A stretch of DNA of 64,000 bases from Maridesulfovibrio sp. (GTDB lineage Bacteria; Desulfobacterota; Desulfovibrionia; Desulfovibrionales; Desulfovibrionaceae): assembly GCF_963676065.1 (NCBI RefSeq), contig NZ_OY780933.1, positions 1,476,001 through 1,540,000 of the forward strand, in the 5' to 3' direction. Shown here in pieces: positions 42,940-52,605 of this stretch. Each line of letters starts with the position of its first letter. The first letter of the stretch is position 1. Under the pieces are notes generated by a model. It was not told the DNA's origin and did not search any database. It saw only the letters and a program-made list of their open reading frames with translations. Made by a program: the position numbers and the translations under genes.

Positions 42940-44415
42940 GTGGAAATAAGAGTGCGCAGACACGGGGATACTGTAGTTGTCAGTATGGGCGGAAGAGTGG
43001 ATGCCTATGGCGCCGGGGAACTGGACAGGGCCTTGAAAAATGTCCTCGACGATGAAAAACTGGCTTGTATGGCTTTTGATATGGCTGATGTCCGTTATCT
43101 GAGCAGTGCCGGGATCCGATCCATTGTGCGGACTATGAAAATCCTGCGCAGCCGTAACGGGGCACTGGCTATCTGCGCTCTCTGCTTATATTGCCGCAAC
43201 GTGCTTGATACAGCCGGAATGACTGGTTCACTGAATATTTTTCCCACCCGCAGTGAAGCCATGGGCTTTTTGCAGTCCGTGCACTGGGAGCGGCAGGCTC
43301 TTGAAAACTGGGATAGTATGGAAACAGCTGATTCACCCATCGGACGGTTCCGTTTTGTTCCCGGCGAAAACTCACCGGCAGACCTGAAAGTGATCGGATC
43401 TGTTGCCGATATATATCATTCCCGAATTGATGAATCCCGCATCTTTTCGCGTGGTTTTTCACAGACTGAGTATTCAATAGGTGTGGGAGGACTCGGCGAA
43501 GTTCCTGAAGATTATATGAAAGTGCTCGGCTCCATGATCACAATCGGAGGAACCATGGGGTGGCTGCCTACAGACGGGCATGACCTTGCTGATTTTTTGG
43601 TTCCGCGAAACGATACCGGGTCGGTGCTGATCCGTACTCCTTTTAATCTGACGCTTTCCGGTGCTTTCAATGAATACATAATGTTTGATTCCAGTGAGAA
43701 GGACGGCACTACGCTGGACCGCCTTTACCGTGGATTATTTTTGCTTTCCAGACGTCGCCGCCGGGATTTTAAAGGCGTGCTTGGTGTTGCCGCATGGATG
43801 CAGACAAGCGAGCTGCTGGCCGGAACCATGATGCGCTCTCCGGTACGCGAGTTTGCCCCGGAAAACAAAAGGGTGATCACCGATCCCTCCAACAGCGGGG
43901 AATGGTTCAAGCGCGATGTCTTACCCCGGCACCGGGATGTGAGCTGCCTGACCTGCGGGGTCGGGGTGGATCTTTCCTGTGATCTTTCGGTTTATGACCA
44001 GTCCGGTCTTTATGCCGCTTTTTATATTGATCCGGCTACGGCCGGGGATAGGGGCCATATCCTGAACAATCACGGGGCAGTTTTTGAGCAGGTACATATG
44101 CCGGAAAAAATGGTCTGCCTTGATAAAATGATTCAGGAAGTATCGTCTAAAGCTGAATTTAAGGATATGCGTAAATTGCGCGACAACACCCGCGTTACCC
44201 GTGCTTTTCTGGGAGTAAGCTATATTCAGAAATTGGTCCGGGACAGTGCGGGGTGGCGGGGAACGGAAATGCCGGTCAACCGGAACATAGCGGAAAAACG
44301 ATATCGCGAAGAAGCTGAGTTTCCGCTTGTGCCTGAAAAACGTGAAGCTGAGTTGAGCAAATTTCAGAGATTTCTTGAAGCCCAGCAGGCCAAACTGGGA
44401 AAACAGCACAATTAA
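42940..44415 (+). CDS. STAS-domain protein fused to a long uncharacterised domain
   Basis: A 491-residue protein from a GTG at 42940 (AGGAG 7 bases upstream). Residues 1-110 form a STAS/anti-sigma factor antagonist domain, VVVSMGGRVDAYGAGELDRA and the phospho-Ser loop VRYLSSAGIRSI. The remaining 380 residues match nothing I recognise. They include GVGGLGEVPEDYMKVLGSM, a Trp- and Asp-containing WLPTDGHDLADFLVP, a Cys pair SCLTCGVG and a charged helical C terminus. A partner-switch regulator fused to a sensor or effector is plausible. Confidence 0.6.
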   Translation: MEIRVRRHGDTVVVSMGGRVDAYGAGELDRALKNVLDDEKLACMAFDMADVRYLSSAGIRSIVRTMKILRSRNGALAICALCLYCRNVLDTAGMTGSLNIFPTRSEAMGFLQSVHWERQALENWDSMETADSPIGRFRFVPGENSPADLKVIGSVADIYHSRIDESRIFSRGFSQTEYSIGVGGLGEVPEDYMKVLGSMITIGGTMGWLPTDGHDLADFLVPRNDTGSVLIRTPFNLTLSGAFNEYIMFDSSEKDGTTLDRLYRGLFLLSRRRRRDFKGVLGVAAWMQTSELLAGTMMRSPVREFAPENKRVITDPSNSGEWFKRDVLPRHRDVSCLTCGVGVDLSCDLSVYDQSGLYAAFYIDPATAGDRGHILNNHGAVFEQVHMPEKMVCLDKMIQEVSSKAEFKDMRKLRDNTRVTRAFLGVSYIQKLVRDSAGWRGTEMPVNRNIAEKRYREEAEFPLVPEKREAELSKFQRFLEAQQAKLGKQHN

Positions 44416-44516
44416 GCCTCTGTTTCTATAGATTACGGTTGCCTGATGTTTTATGTTGCGGGTAAAGAGGGCCTTGAAGATTAAATGCATAATGTTATGA
44501 ATTTTTAGGAGGATAT

Positions 44517-45647
44517 ATGCGGTTGTATTTTGTGATTTGCCTGCTGGGCATGCTTCTCTTTCCGGCGCATGGTTTTGCCGGGGATAAGATAATCCGGGTA
44601 GGGGTGCTCTACAATCTGACCGGTAATATGGCCGCCATTGATCGGCCCGGACTTCTCGGTATGGAAATGGCCAAGGAGATTATCAATTCCGGCGGGGGGA
44701 TTCTGGGCCGCAAATTGAGTCTTGTTATTTCAGACTGCCGTTCCGATCTTGATTCCGCCGCAATGGCTTCCGAAGCGCTGGCCGGGCAGAAGAATATGGT
44801 GGCGGTGATCGGCCTGAACGATACTGATTACGTAATGGCCGCGGCCCCCGCTGTCACGGCAAAAGATATCATCTTTATCACAGCCGGAGCTACCATGCAG
44901 AACCTGCCTTACATGTATGGTAAATATTTTTTTATGACTGCCTTCGGGGATAACATGCAGGCCCGCGCCGTTGCAAAGTTTGCCAAGCGCAGGCTCAATA
45001 CTTCCAGCTGTTTTGTGGGTACGGATATCTCCAACGAGTTCACTAAGGTCCTTGCCAAGTATTTCAAGCGTCGTTACCGCAAATATGGAGGAACCATCGC
45101 AGATGAAGTCTGGTATAATTCCGGTGCTGCGAAATATCCCCTGCCGAAAGGTAGTGAAGATAAAACCGACTTGATTTTTATGTCTTCCGTTCCGCCCGAT
45201 GCCCCCAAGTATATAACCGAGGTTCGCAAAGCCGGCTTTGATCAGCCTATTGTTTCCGGAGACGGTTTTGACACACCGGGACTGCATGATATCCCTGCTG
45301 AATATGCGCATTCCATTTATTTTGCCACCCACGTGGCTTATGATAATCCGGCACCCATGGTGCAGGAATTTGTGGACAGCTATGAGCATATGTTTGGTAA
45401 CGGTCCGGAATCAGGATTCGCTGCTCTCGGGTATGATACGGTAATGCTGCTGGCTAACGCTATTGAAAAGGCTGGGGTGGATGATCCTGAAAAGGTGCGT
45501 GAATCCTTATCCAAAACGAAAGGATTCAAGGGCGTTACCGGAGATTTTTATTTCCCTGAGGGACTCAGGACTCCTATGAAAAGTGTGGATATTGTCAAAT
45601 ATGAGAACGGCACCTTTTCTTTTGTGGAACAGGTCAGCCCTAATTAA
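44517..45647 (+). CDS. periplasmic branched-chain-amino-acid-type binding protein
   Basis: A 376-residue exported binding protein of the LivK/type I periplasmic family. AGGAGG is placed 5 bases before the ATG, and the signal peptide ends HGFAG. The sequence KIIRVGVLYNLTGNMAAIDR with GMEMAKEIINSGGGILGRKLSL is the standard N-terminal lobe; AVIGLNDTDYVMAAAPAV and PDAPKYITEVRKAGFDQPIV mark later ligand loops. No permease or ATPase lies next to it, so it may feed a distant transporter or act as a sensor ligand protein. Confidence 0.82.
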   Translation: MRLYFVICLLGMLLFPAHGFAGDKIIRVGVLYNLTGNMAAIDRPGLLGMEMAKEIINSGGGILGRKLSLVISDCRSDLDSAAMASEALAGQKNMVAVIGLNDTDYVMAAAPAVTAKDIIFITAGATMQNLPYMYGKYFFMTAFGDNMQARAVAKFAKRRLNTSSCFVGTDISNEFTKVLAKYFKRRYRKYGGTIADEVWYNSGAAKYPLPKGSEDKTDLIFMSSVPPDAPKYITEVRKAGFDQPIVSGDGFDTPGLHDIPAEYAHSIYFATHVAYDNPAPMVQEFVDSYEHMFGNGPESGFAALGYDTVMLLANAIEKAGVDDPEKVRESLSKTKGFKGVTGDFYFPEGLRTPMKSVDIVKYENGTFSFVEQVSPN

Positions 45648-45679
45648 ATATCATTTCAGCAAACGATATGGAGCAGTAA

Positions 45680-47185
45680 ATGGAATTCAGCATAGTTAGA
45701 GAACAGGCCTCCGCATGGTCTGCGGATGCGGTTATTTTTTTTGCTTTCAAAGATGCGGACGAACATCTTTCCGGTTTTTCTTCATGGATGGCTACGGAAG
45801 CGGATTGGGTTGCCGGATCTCCTGCTCTAGGTGATTTCTCCGCTGAACTGGGCAGTTCTTCCGTCATTTACGGAAGTAGATCGTCCGTACAGCGGGTACT
45901 TGTTGTCGGGCTTGGTGAGGAAAAAGATTTCGGCGTGGAGCAATTTTTTCAGGCTGTAAGTTCAGCCCTGCGCAAATGTCGGGAGCTTAAATTTCGTACC
46001 GTAGGGGTGCCTTTAATTGCTTTTGAAGGCATCGCCCTTGAAGAGAAGCTGGTTCACTTCGTAGTCGCGGCTATTGAGGGACTGTATTCCTTTAATGAAT
46101 TTAAATCCAAAAAGGATGACCTGAAAGAACTGCCGGAGACAGTACGTTTTTTGACCGAAGAAGAACCTCCAGCTTATCTTGAAGAAATGATTCTCAGGGG
46201 ACAGGCAGTGGGACTGGGAATGGGGTACGCCCGCGATCTGGTCAATTTGCCGCCCAATGTTGCCACTCCTGTTTATCTTGCTGAAGAGGCCAAAAAACTT
46301 GCCAAGCAGTACGGGTTCAAATTCAAGGCCATGAAGCGCAAGGAGATCATCGATAAGGGCATGGGCGCTTATGCTTCTGTTTTTCGCGGCTCCAGTGATG
46401 AGCCCCGGATGATCACGCTTGAATATTGCCCTAAAGACCGTGAAGGGCAAAAACCGTTGGTTCTGGTAGGTAAGGGAGTTACCTTTGATACCGGGGGTAT
46501 TTCCCTTAAACCCACCGGATTCATCGAAGATATGAAGTGCGATATGGCCGGGGCTGCTGCCATTTTCGGTTTTTTCCGGGCCATCGGTGAAATCAAACCT
46601 GATCTGCCTGTTGTGGGCATTCTGCCTTGTGCCGATAATATGCCGGATGCCTCTTCCACCCGTCCGGGAGAGGTGGTCACTTCATTTTCCGGCAAGACAA
46701 TTGAGATTTTAAATACTGATGCCGAGGGACGTCTGCTGCTCTGCGATGCGCTTGCCTATTCCGCGCAGTTTGAACCGGCGGCGATTATCGACCTAGCCAC
46801 CCTTACCGGGGGATGCATTGTTGCTTTCGGATGGGATGTGGCCGCGGTGATGGATAATTCCGCCTTTATGCAGAATCTGGTTGTTGAATCGGGTATGAGC
46901 GTAGGCGAAAGGTTCTGGCCTATGCCGCTCTGGGATATTTATAAGGAGGAGCTAAAGAGTGAAGTTGCCGATCTTAAAAATATCGGCTCCCGTGAAGGCA
47001 TGACCATCCATGCCGGTATGTTCCTCAAAGAGTTTGTGCCCGAGAACACTCCATGGGCGCATCTGGATATCGCCGGACCGGCATGGCGTAAGAAAAAGAC
47101 TCCGGCAGGATCAGCCGGGGGAACCGGGTTCGGAGTGCGTACGCTGGTGGAAATAGCGGAGCGCATCGATCTGGAAGATATGTAA
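45680..47185 (+). CDS. pepA: leucyl aminopeptidase (M17)
   Basis: A 501-residue cytosol aminopeptidase with two-metal active site. Signatures are VGKGVTFDTGGISLKP (Lys and Asp ligands), CDMAGAAA, and NTDAEGRLLLCDAL, the M17 pattern NTDAEGRL. The N-terminal macro-like domain (about 1-170) is present, so the protein is complete. It removes N-terminal residues from peptides. It begins 32 bases after the binding-protein gene and ends at a bidirectional terminator. Confidence 0.95.
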   Translation: MEFSIVREQASAWSADAVIFFAFKDADEHLSGFSSWMATEADWVAGSPALGDFSAELGSSSVIYGSRSSVQRVLVVGLGEEKDFGVEQFFQAVSSALRKCRELKFRTVGVPLIAFEGIALEEKLVHFVVAAIEGLYSFNEFKSKKDDLKELPETVRFLTEEEPPAYLEEMILRGQAVGLGMGYARDLVNLPPNVATPVYLAEEAKKLAKQYGFKFKAMKRKEIIDKGMGAYASVFRGSSDEPRMITLEYCPKDREGQKPLVLVGKGVTFDTGGISLKPTGFIEDMKCDMAGAAAIFGFFRAIGEIKPDLPVVGILPCADNMPDASSTRPGEVVTSFSGKTIEILNTDAEGRLLLCDALAYSAQFEPAAIIDLATLTGGCIVAFGWDVAAVMDNSAFMQNLVVESGMSVGERFWPMPLWDIYKEELKSEVADLKNIGSREGMTIHAGMFLKEFVPENTPWAHLDIAGPAWRKKKTPAGSAGGTGFGVRTLVEIAERIDLEDM

Positions 47186-47193
47186 GTTAAAAC

Positions 47194-47219
47194 AAAAGGC
47201 CCGGTAAACCGGGCCTTTT
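47194..47219. terminator. bidirectional terminator between pepA and the asparaginase gene
   Basis: A perfect AAAAGGCCCGGT / ACCGGGCCTTTT palindromic hairpin with an AA loop, flanked by converging genes. Confidence 0.92.
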
Positions 47220-47223
47220 CCAT

Positions 47224-48234
47224 TTATACGCTTTCTTCTGTAAATATTTTTTTAATCTCATCGCGGGAGCATCCCGATCCCAGCAGCAGCTGCAGGAGCA
47301 GGGTCGCTTTCAATGCTGAGAGGGCGCCGGCGATGATGACCCCTTTCTGTTTAAGATTGGCGGCTCCTCCGGGGTAGGCGTAGATGGGCCAGACCCCGCC
47401 TTCAACACAGCGGGTACAGAGCACTACAGGGATTCCGGATTCTATGCATTTTTCAATTCCGGGGACAATTCCGGGAGGGGTATTTCCGGCTCCGAAACCT
47501 TCCAGCACGATTCCTTTCGCACCATTCTCAAGTAGACTTTCCAATATGGATGAATTCATGCCTGGATGGCAGCCCACCAGATGAACTTTATCTTCCATGG
47601 CTGTGACAGGAAAAGACAGGCGCGGTCTGCGGCCTGATTTTGCACGGGTCAGGATTACCGATTCACCGGCGATAAAACCGAGGCGTCCTGTATTCTGACC
47701 GATGAAGGGGTCAACATTCAGGGAGCTGGATTTGATGGCATTCTTGGCCGTGAAAAGTTTGTCGGCCATCTGAATGATGACATCGGTTCCCTGCGGCGGA
47801 GGCAGGAGGCAGGTGCGGACGGCGTCCACAAGGTTGCGTATGCCGTCATACCCGGCTTCATTGAAATAGCGCATCGATCCGGTAAGGATGACCGGTTTGG
47901 GTGAGCGCACGGTCAGGTCCAGCACGTATGCTGTTTCGGCCATGAGGTCTGTTCCGTGCAGGATTACCGTACCCAATACCTCTTCTTCGCTGAGAAAAGT
48001 TTCCACATCATTAGCCAGCTTTAGCATCCTTTCCGGGCACATGTGCGGGCTGGGAATATCCGACCAGAGGACGGGCCTGATTTTTATATCATGTCCGTCG
48101 GGGGTTACTTCATTAAGAAGTTTGGTGAAATTGTCATCCGGGACCACTCCTCCGGCTTCAGCATTTTCGCTCATGCCGATGGTTCCGCCTGTGAAGATGA
48201 GGACGATTTCGCCTGAAATATTATTTGAAGCCAT
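47224..48234 (-). CDS. L-asparaginase, type I (AnsA-like)
   Basis: A 336-residue asparaginase/glutaminase family enzyme. The first catalytic Thr is in IFTGGTIGM, and the second motif LHGTDLMAETAY contains the Thr-Asp pair. No signal peptide, so it is the cytoplasmic low-affinity type. It hydrolyses L-asparagine to aspartate and ammonia. The very end of its coding region overlaps the foot of the bidirectional terminator region. Start codon ATG; a weak ribosome-binding site (ACGGAGTACAAG) precedes it. Confidence 0.9.
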   Translation of the reverse strand: MASNNISGEIVLIFTGGTIGMSENAEAGGVVPDDNFTKLLNEVTPDGHDIKIRPVLWSDIPSPHMCPERMLKLANDVETFLSEEEVLGTVILHGTDLMAETAYVLDLTVRSPKPVILTGSMRYFNEAGYDGIRNLVDAVRTCLLPPPQGTDVIIQMADKLFTAKNAIKSSSLNVDPFIGQNTGRLGFIAGESVILTRAKSGRRPRLSFPVTAMEDKVHLVGCHPGMNSSILESLLENGAKGIVLEGFGAGNTPPGIVPGIEKCIESGIPVVLCTRCVEGGVWPIYAYPGGAANLKQKGVIIAGALSALKATLLLQLLLGSGCSRDEIKKIFTEESV

Positions 48235-48360
48235 CTTGTACTCCGTAAAAAAAGTATTGATGCATCAGGTAACGCAGGAAGCCTTGAATGGCAATATTTA
48301 CGTGCTGGGAGTTGAGCGTCTTAATTCATAAAAAAATTCTATGTTCATATATGCAGTCTA

Positions 48361-48369
48361 TGGTATAAT
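48361..48369 (+). promoter_or_regulatory. extended -10 promoter of the histidine kinase gene
   Basis: TGGTATAAT, an extended -10 (TGn plus perfect TATAAT), lies about 68 bases upstream of the kinase ATG. No good -35 is present at 16-18 bases, which fits an extended -10 promoter. Confidence 0.5.
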
Positions 48370-48436
48370 AAGAAATGTTCTCGGTCTTATTGCGTTTGAG
48401 GTGCTTCAAGAGTGTTGCTTTTTTGAAGGATGAATC

Positions 48437-50371
48437 ATGGAGAGTCTTCAGTTTATTGCTCAGGGTTACCCCGGTATAGTCGTTGGCGTTGATAAAAACA
48501 GGCAAGTTGTTTTTGTGGGCGGTGAAAAGGCTTCGGCTCTTACCGGGCAACTGACTGTCGGGGAATATCTGGACACTTCCACTTCCGGTTCTCTGCTGAA
48601 GGGGCTGGACGGATATGTGAAGAAGATAATGGAAACGTCCCCCAGTCCCGTGGAAAACCTTGAGTTGGAATCACCTGTTGAGGTTATTATCTGGCGAGGG
48701 GTATATGATGACGGTTTCGGGCTGATTGTTCTAAAGGGGGATATCCATTCACGGAGCTCCTATTCTCCAGTGACGGAAATGGAGTGTGAAAAAGAAAAAA
48801 TTCTATCAACGTTGCTCGGAAATATTCCGGGAATGGCTTACCGCTGCCGTAATGATGTGAATTGGACCATGTATTTTGCCAGTGAAGGCTGCTTTGAGCT
48901 GACCGGATACCATCCTGAATCGCTGATTGAAAACCGTGATATCTCCTATGCCGATCTTATTTTGCCCCAATATCAGGCGCATGTCTGGGAGTGTGTTCAG
49001 GAGGCGGTGCAGGATCGTGAACCATTTGAAATCATTTATAAGATCAGGACCGCTTCGGGAGAGGAAAAGTGGGTCTGGGAAAAGGGCGTGGATACCCGCA
49101 GCGAAGACGGAGTAATTCTAGAAGGATTTGTCACTGATGTGACCCCACTCATGGAAGCTGAGCAGGCCTTGCATCAAAGTGAGGAGCGTTACCGGCTGAT
49201 GGCGGAAAAGACCGGCCAAATGGTATATGATTTGTCTATCGATAGCGGTAAAATAGTATGGTCCGGGGCCGTTCATGAAATTACCGGTTATGAGGATCAT
49301 GAATTTCAATCCGTGGACCTCAAAGGATGGGAAGCCAAAATTCATCTTGATGACAGGGATGAAGTGCTCGGTGAATTGAATGACTGTATTCGTGAAGGAC
49401 GCCCCTTTGTCTCTGTATACAGATTCAAGCGTAAAAACGGCAGTTATCTTTACGTTGAGGATGAGGGAAGCTTTTTAAAAAACAGCAGTGGAGTTCCGAT
49501 CCGTATGGTTGGGGTTCTGCGTGACTATTCCCATAAGATGAAGATTCAGGAATTGATGATACAGACTGAGAAAATGACCACTGTAGCCAGCATTTCCGCG
49601 GGAATGGCGCATGAAATAAATAATCCTCTTGGAATAATAACTCAGTCGGCCCAGAATATTGAACGCAGGCTTTCACTTGATCTTCCCGGAAACATTGAGG
49701 TTGCCTGTAAAGTCGGAGTCCCCCTTGAAGCGGTGCGCAGCTATCTTGGTGAACGTAAAATTCTGAGCATGGTGGAGGATATCAAAGAGGCCGGTGCCCG
49801 TGCCGCAAAAGTGATTCTGAATATGTTAAATTTCACAAGCAAATCAGGAGGTAAAAAAAGTTACTGTTCTGTACCTGATATTGTCGAACGGATCATTGAA
49901 ATTGCGGACAAGGATTTTTGCCACGAAGAAGGATGTGATTTCCGCAAGATCAATTTTGTGAAGGAATTTGAAGAGGGGTTGCCCCATGTGTTTTGCTTTC
50001 CGAGTGAGTTGGAGCAGGTGCTGCTGAATCTTGTGCGCAATTCAACACAGTCCGTGATTGATGCCGGAGTGGAGGGAAGCTCTCCGGAAATAGTGATCCG
50101 GTCTTTCAGTGACAATGCCTACCTGACCATAGAAGTGGAGGATAACGGACCGGGAATGGACAGATATACCCGCAAAAAGGCCTTTGAACCTTTTTTCAGT
50201 ACTAGACCGGAAGGTGGCGGGGGATTAGGATTGTCCGTGGCTTACTTTATAATTACCCGCAATCACGGTGGCATGATAAGGATTGATTCCGAGCCGGGGA
50301 AAGGTACTAAATTTACAATTCAGCTGCCTCGCGGGGCTGTTTCGGAGATATTCTCCCAAGGGTTGGTTTAG
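48437..50371 (+). CDS. orphan PAS-PAS sensor histidine kinase
   Basis: A 644-residue cytoplasmic histidine kinase, no membrane helix. Residues 1-110 are a poorly conserved sensor segment, two PAS/PAC units follow (about 125-245 and 250-370; WVWEKGVDTRSEDG and YLYVEDEGSFLKNSSGVPIR are PAC-like). The HisKA helix has MAHEINNPLGI with phospho-acceptor His392. The HATPase_c domain has VLLNLVRNSTQSVID (N box), EVEDNGPGMD (G1) and GGGGLGLSVAYFI. An unusually long HisKA linker (SLDLPGNIEVACKVGVPLEA) separates the H box from the dimer helix. No response regulator is adjacent. Confidence 0.9.
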   Translation: MESLQFIAQGYPGIVVGVDKNRQVVFVGGEKASALTGQLTVGEYLDTSTSGSLLKGLDGYVKKIMETSPSPVENLELESPVEVIIWRGVYDDGFGLIVLKGDIHSRSSYSPVTEMECEKEKILSTLLGNIPGMAYRCRNDVNWTMYFASEGCFELTGYHPESLIENRDISYADLILPQYQAHVWECVQEAVQDREPFEIIYKIRTASGEEKWVWEKGVDTRSEDGVILEGFVTDVTPLMEAEQALHQSEERYRLMAEKTGQMVYDLSIDSGKIVWSGAVHEITGYEDHEFQSVDLKGWEAKIHLDDRDEVLGELNDCIREGRPFVSVYRFKRKNGSYLYVEDEGSFLKNSSGVPIRMVGVLRDYSHKMKIQELMIQTEKMTTVASISAGMAHEINNPLGIITQSAQNIERRLSLDLPGNIEVACKVGVPLEAVRSYLGERKILSMVEDIKEAGARAAKVILNMLNFTSKSGGKKSYCSVPDIVERIIEIADKDFCHEEGCDFRKINFVKEFEEGLPHVFCFPSELEQVLLNLVRNSTQSVIDAGVEGSSPEIVIRSFSDNAYLTIEVEDNGPGMDRYTRKKAFEPFFSTRPEGGGGLGLSVAYFIITRNHGGMIRIDSEPGKGTKFTIQLPRGAVSEIFSQGLV

Positions 50372-50415
50372 CTGCCCGGGAACTGTAGCCAAAGGGAAGT
50401 TGGCAGAAAAGGGAA

Positions 50416-50460
50416 AAGCCGGGGAGAGTCAATGCAGTGACTTTCCCCGGCTGATTTATT
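50416..50460. terminator. terminator hairpin between kinase and typA
   Basis: AGCCGGGGAGAGTCA pairs with TGACTTTCCCCGGCT around ATGCAG, between the converging kinase and typA genes. Confidence 0.75.
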
Positions 50461-50477
50461 GCAGTAAGTGGTCCGAT

Positions 50478-52325
50478 TTATTTCTGACCTTTGGCCTTGA
50501 GCTGCTTGCCGCGACTCATGTGGCGCTTGGCTGCGGAAAGCTCAGCTTTACGCAGACGGATGGATTCAGGAGTGACTTCAATTAATTCATCGTCCCTGAT
50601 GAAGTGCATGGCCCGTTCCAGAGTCATGGGGCGGATGGGAGTCAGGATAACCGCTTCATCCTTACCGGATGCACGCATGTTACTGAGCTTCTTTTCTTTG
50701 GAGGGGTTGATATTAATATCATTGTCCCTGTTGTGCTCACCGACGATCATTCCTTCATAGATGGGATCGCCCGGTTCGATGAAGAGTTCACCACGCGGTT
50801 CGAGGTTGAAAATTGCGTATGCAACGCCTTTACCTGCGCGGTCGGCAACAAGAGAGCCGGTGTAACGGGAGGGGAAATCTCCACGGTATGTTTCGTAACC
50901 TGCGAAAAGTGAGTTCATGATACCGGTACCTTTGGTGTCGGTAAGGAATTCATCGCGGTAACCGATGAGAGCGCGGGAAGGTGCGGAAAATTCAATACGC
51001 ACGCGGCCCTTGCCGTTGTTGACAAGGTTGGTCATTTTACCTTTGCGGGTGGAGAGCTTTTCAGTCACCACGCCGAGGAAAGCTTCTTCGCAGTCAATAA
51101 AAACCTGTTCCATAGGTTCAAGCTTCTGACCATCTTCATGCTTGAAGATAACTTCAGGACGGCCGACAGAAAGCTCGAATCCTTCGCGACGCATGGTTTC
51201 GATGAGGATCGCAAGCTGAAATTCGCCGCGTCCTTTAACGATGAAGCTGTCTTTCTCATCGCTTTCTTCGACTTTTACCGCCACGTTGAGCAGAGTTTCC
51301 TTGTGCAGTCTTTCGCGTATCTTGGAAGACTGTACCAGCTTACCTTCAAGACCGGCCATGGGCGAGGTGTTGATGGTAAAACGCATGGATACTGTCGGTT
51401 CGTCAACGGTGATACGAGGAAGAGCCTTAGGAGCTTCTTTAGTACAGATAGTGTCACCGATAGTGATATCTTCAATTCCGGAAACAACAACAATATCGCC
51501 GGGATTTGCTATATCGGTTTCCACAAATGAAAGACCGTCATAGGTCTGAATTTTGGTCAGGCGCAGGGATACGTGCTCTCCTGCTTCATTGATACAGACC
51601 AGAGGTTCATTTTGTTTTGCGGAACCGTGGATTACCTTACCGATGGCGAGGCGTCCGAGGTAATCGGAGTAACCGAGGTCGGATACCAGCATCTGGAAAG
51701 GTTCTGTTGCATTATATGAAGGACCGGGAACCTTTTCGACAACCAGATCCATAAGGGGGTGCAGGTTTTCACCTTTTTCTTCAAGTGTTTTTTGTGCAAT
51801 ACCGTCGCGTCCGATGGCGTAGAGCAGAGGAAATTCGAGTTGTTCTTCTGTGGCGTCAAGGTCGATGAAGAGGTCGTATACTTCATCAAGTACCTCGTCG
51901 GGACGGGCATCGGCGCGGTCGATTTTGTTGACTACAACGATAATTTTGAGACCGGCTTCAAGTGCTTTTTTGAGTACGAACCGGGTCTGGGGAAGGGGGC
52001 CTTCAGAAGCGTCTACAAGCAGGATTGCACCATCTGCCATGGACAGGGAGCGTTCCACTTCACCGCCGAAGTCGGCGTGACCGGGAGTATCAATGATATT
52101 AATCTTGATTCCTTTCCAGTCCACAGCGCAGTTTTTAGCGGCAATGGTGATGCCGCGTTCGCGTTCAAGGTCCATGCTGTCCATGAGGCGGTCATCGACT
52201 TCCTGGCCTTCACGGAATAAACCGCTTTGCTTGAACATACCATCAACCAATGTGGTTTTACCATGGTCAACGTGTGCTATGATAGCTATATTTCTGATTT
52301 TTTCGTTTTGGGTGAGTGTTGTCAC
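50478..52325 (-). CDS. typA: ribosome-associated GTPase TypA/BipA
   Basis: A 615-residue translational GTPase. The start is a GTG at 52325 with GGAGG 5 bases upstream; the longer frame to 52403 has no support. G motifs are AHVDHGKTTLVDGM (P loop), RGITIAAKN, DTPGHADFGGEVER and NKIDR. The effector region and C-terminal domains of BipA (SPMAGLEGKLVQSSKIRERL, GRGEFQLAILIETMRREGFE) follow at normal length. It acts in 50S assembly and stress/cold adaptation. Confidence 0.95.
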   Translation of the reverse strand: MTTLTQNEKIRNIAIIAHVDHGKTTLVDGMFKQSGLFREGQEVDDRLMDSMDLERERGITIAAKNCAVDWKGIKINIIDTPGHADFGGEVERSLSMADGAILLVDASEGPLPQTRFVLKKALEAGLKIIVVVNKIDRADARPDEVLDEVYDLFIDLDATEEQLEFPLLYAIGRDGIAQKTLEEKGENLHPLMDLVVEKVPGPSYNATEPFQMLVSDLGYSDYLGRLAIGKVIHGSAKQNEPLVCINEAGEHVSLRLTKIQTYDGLSFVETDIANPGDIVVVSGIEDITIGDTICTKEAPKALPRITVDEPTVSMRFTINTSPMAGLEGKLVQSSKIRERLHKETLLNVAVKVEESDEKDSFIVKGRGEFQLAILIETMRREGFELSVGRPEVIFKHEDGQKLEPMEQVFIDCEEAFLGVVTEKLSTRKGKMTNLVNNGKGRVRIEFSAPSRALIGYRDEFLTDTKGTGIMNSLFAGYETYRGDFPSRYTGSLVADRAGKGVAYAIFNLEPRGELFIEPGDPIYEGMIVGEHNRDNDININPSKEKKLSNMRASGKDEAVILTPIRPMTLERAMHFIRDDELIEVTPESIRLRKAELSAAKRHMSRGKQLKAKGQK

Positions 52326-52605
52326 GGATTCCTCCGGTGCCGGATATTTGCCAAAGAAAATCCCCTGCATGGGGGACGCAGTATAAAAAGGCAAAATTCT
52401 CAACGGCTGGTTAAAGTAGAGATAAGGAGACGTTAGTTAGGGTATATTACTGCGACTGGCAAGGGAAAAGATAGGGTAAAAGGTGACATTCCGGAGAATA
52501 TTTTTCTGTTGCGTCCCTAAGGATCTTTTTTTAAAGGGCTTCCCCAACCAGTTGCAGCCCGATATGAATTACTTTATGTAGGGTGCATAAATTTAAGGAG
52601 CGCTT

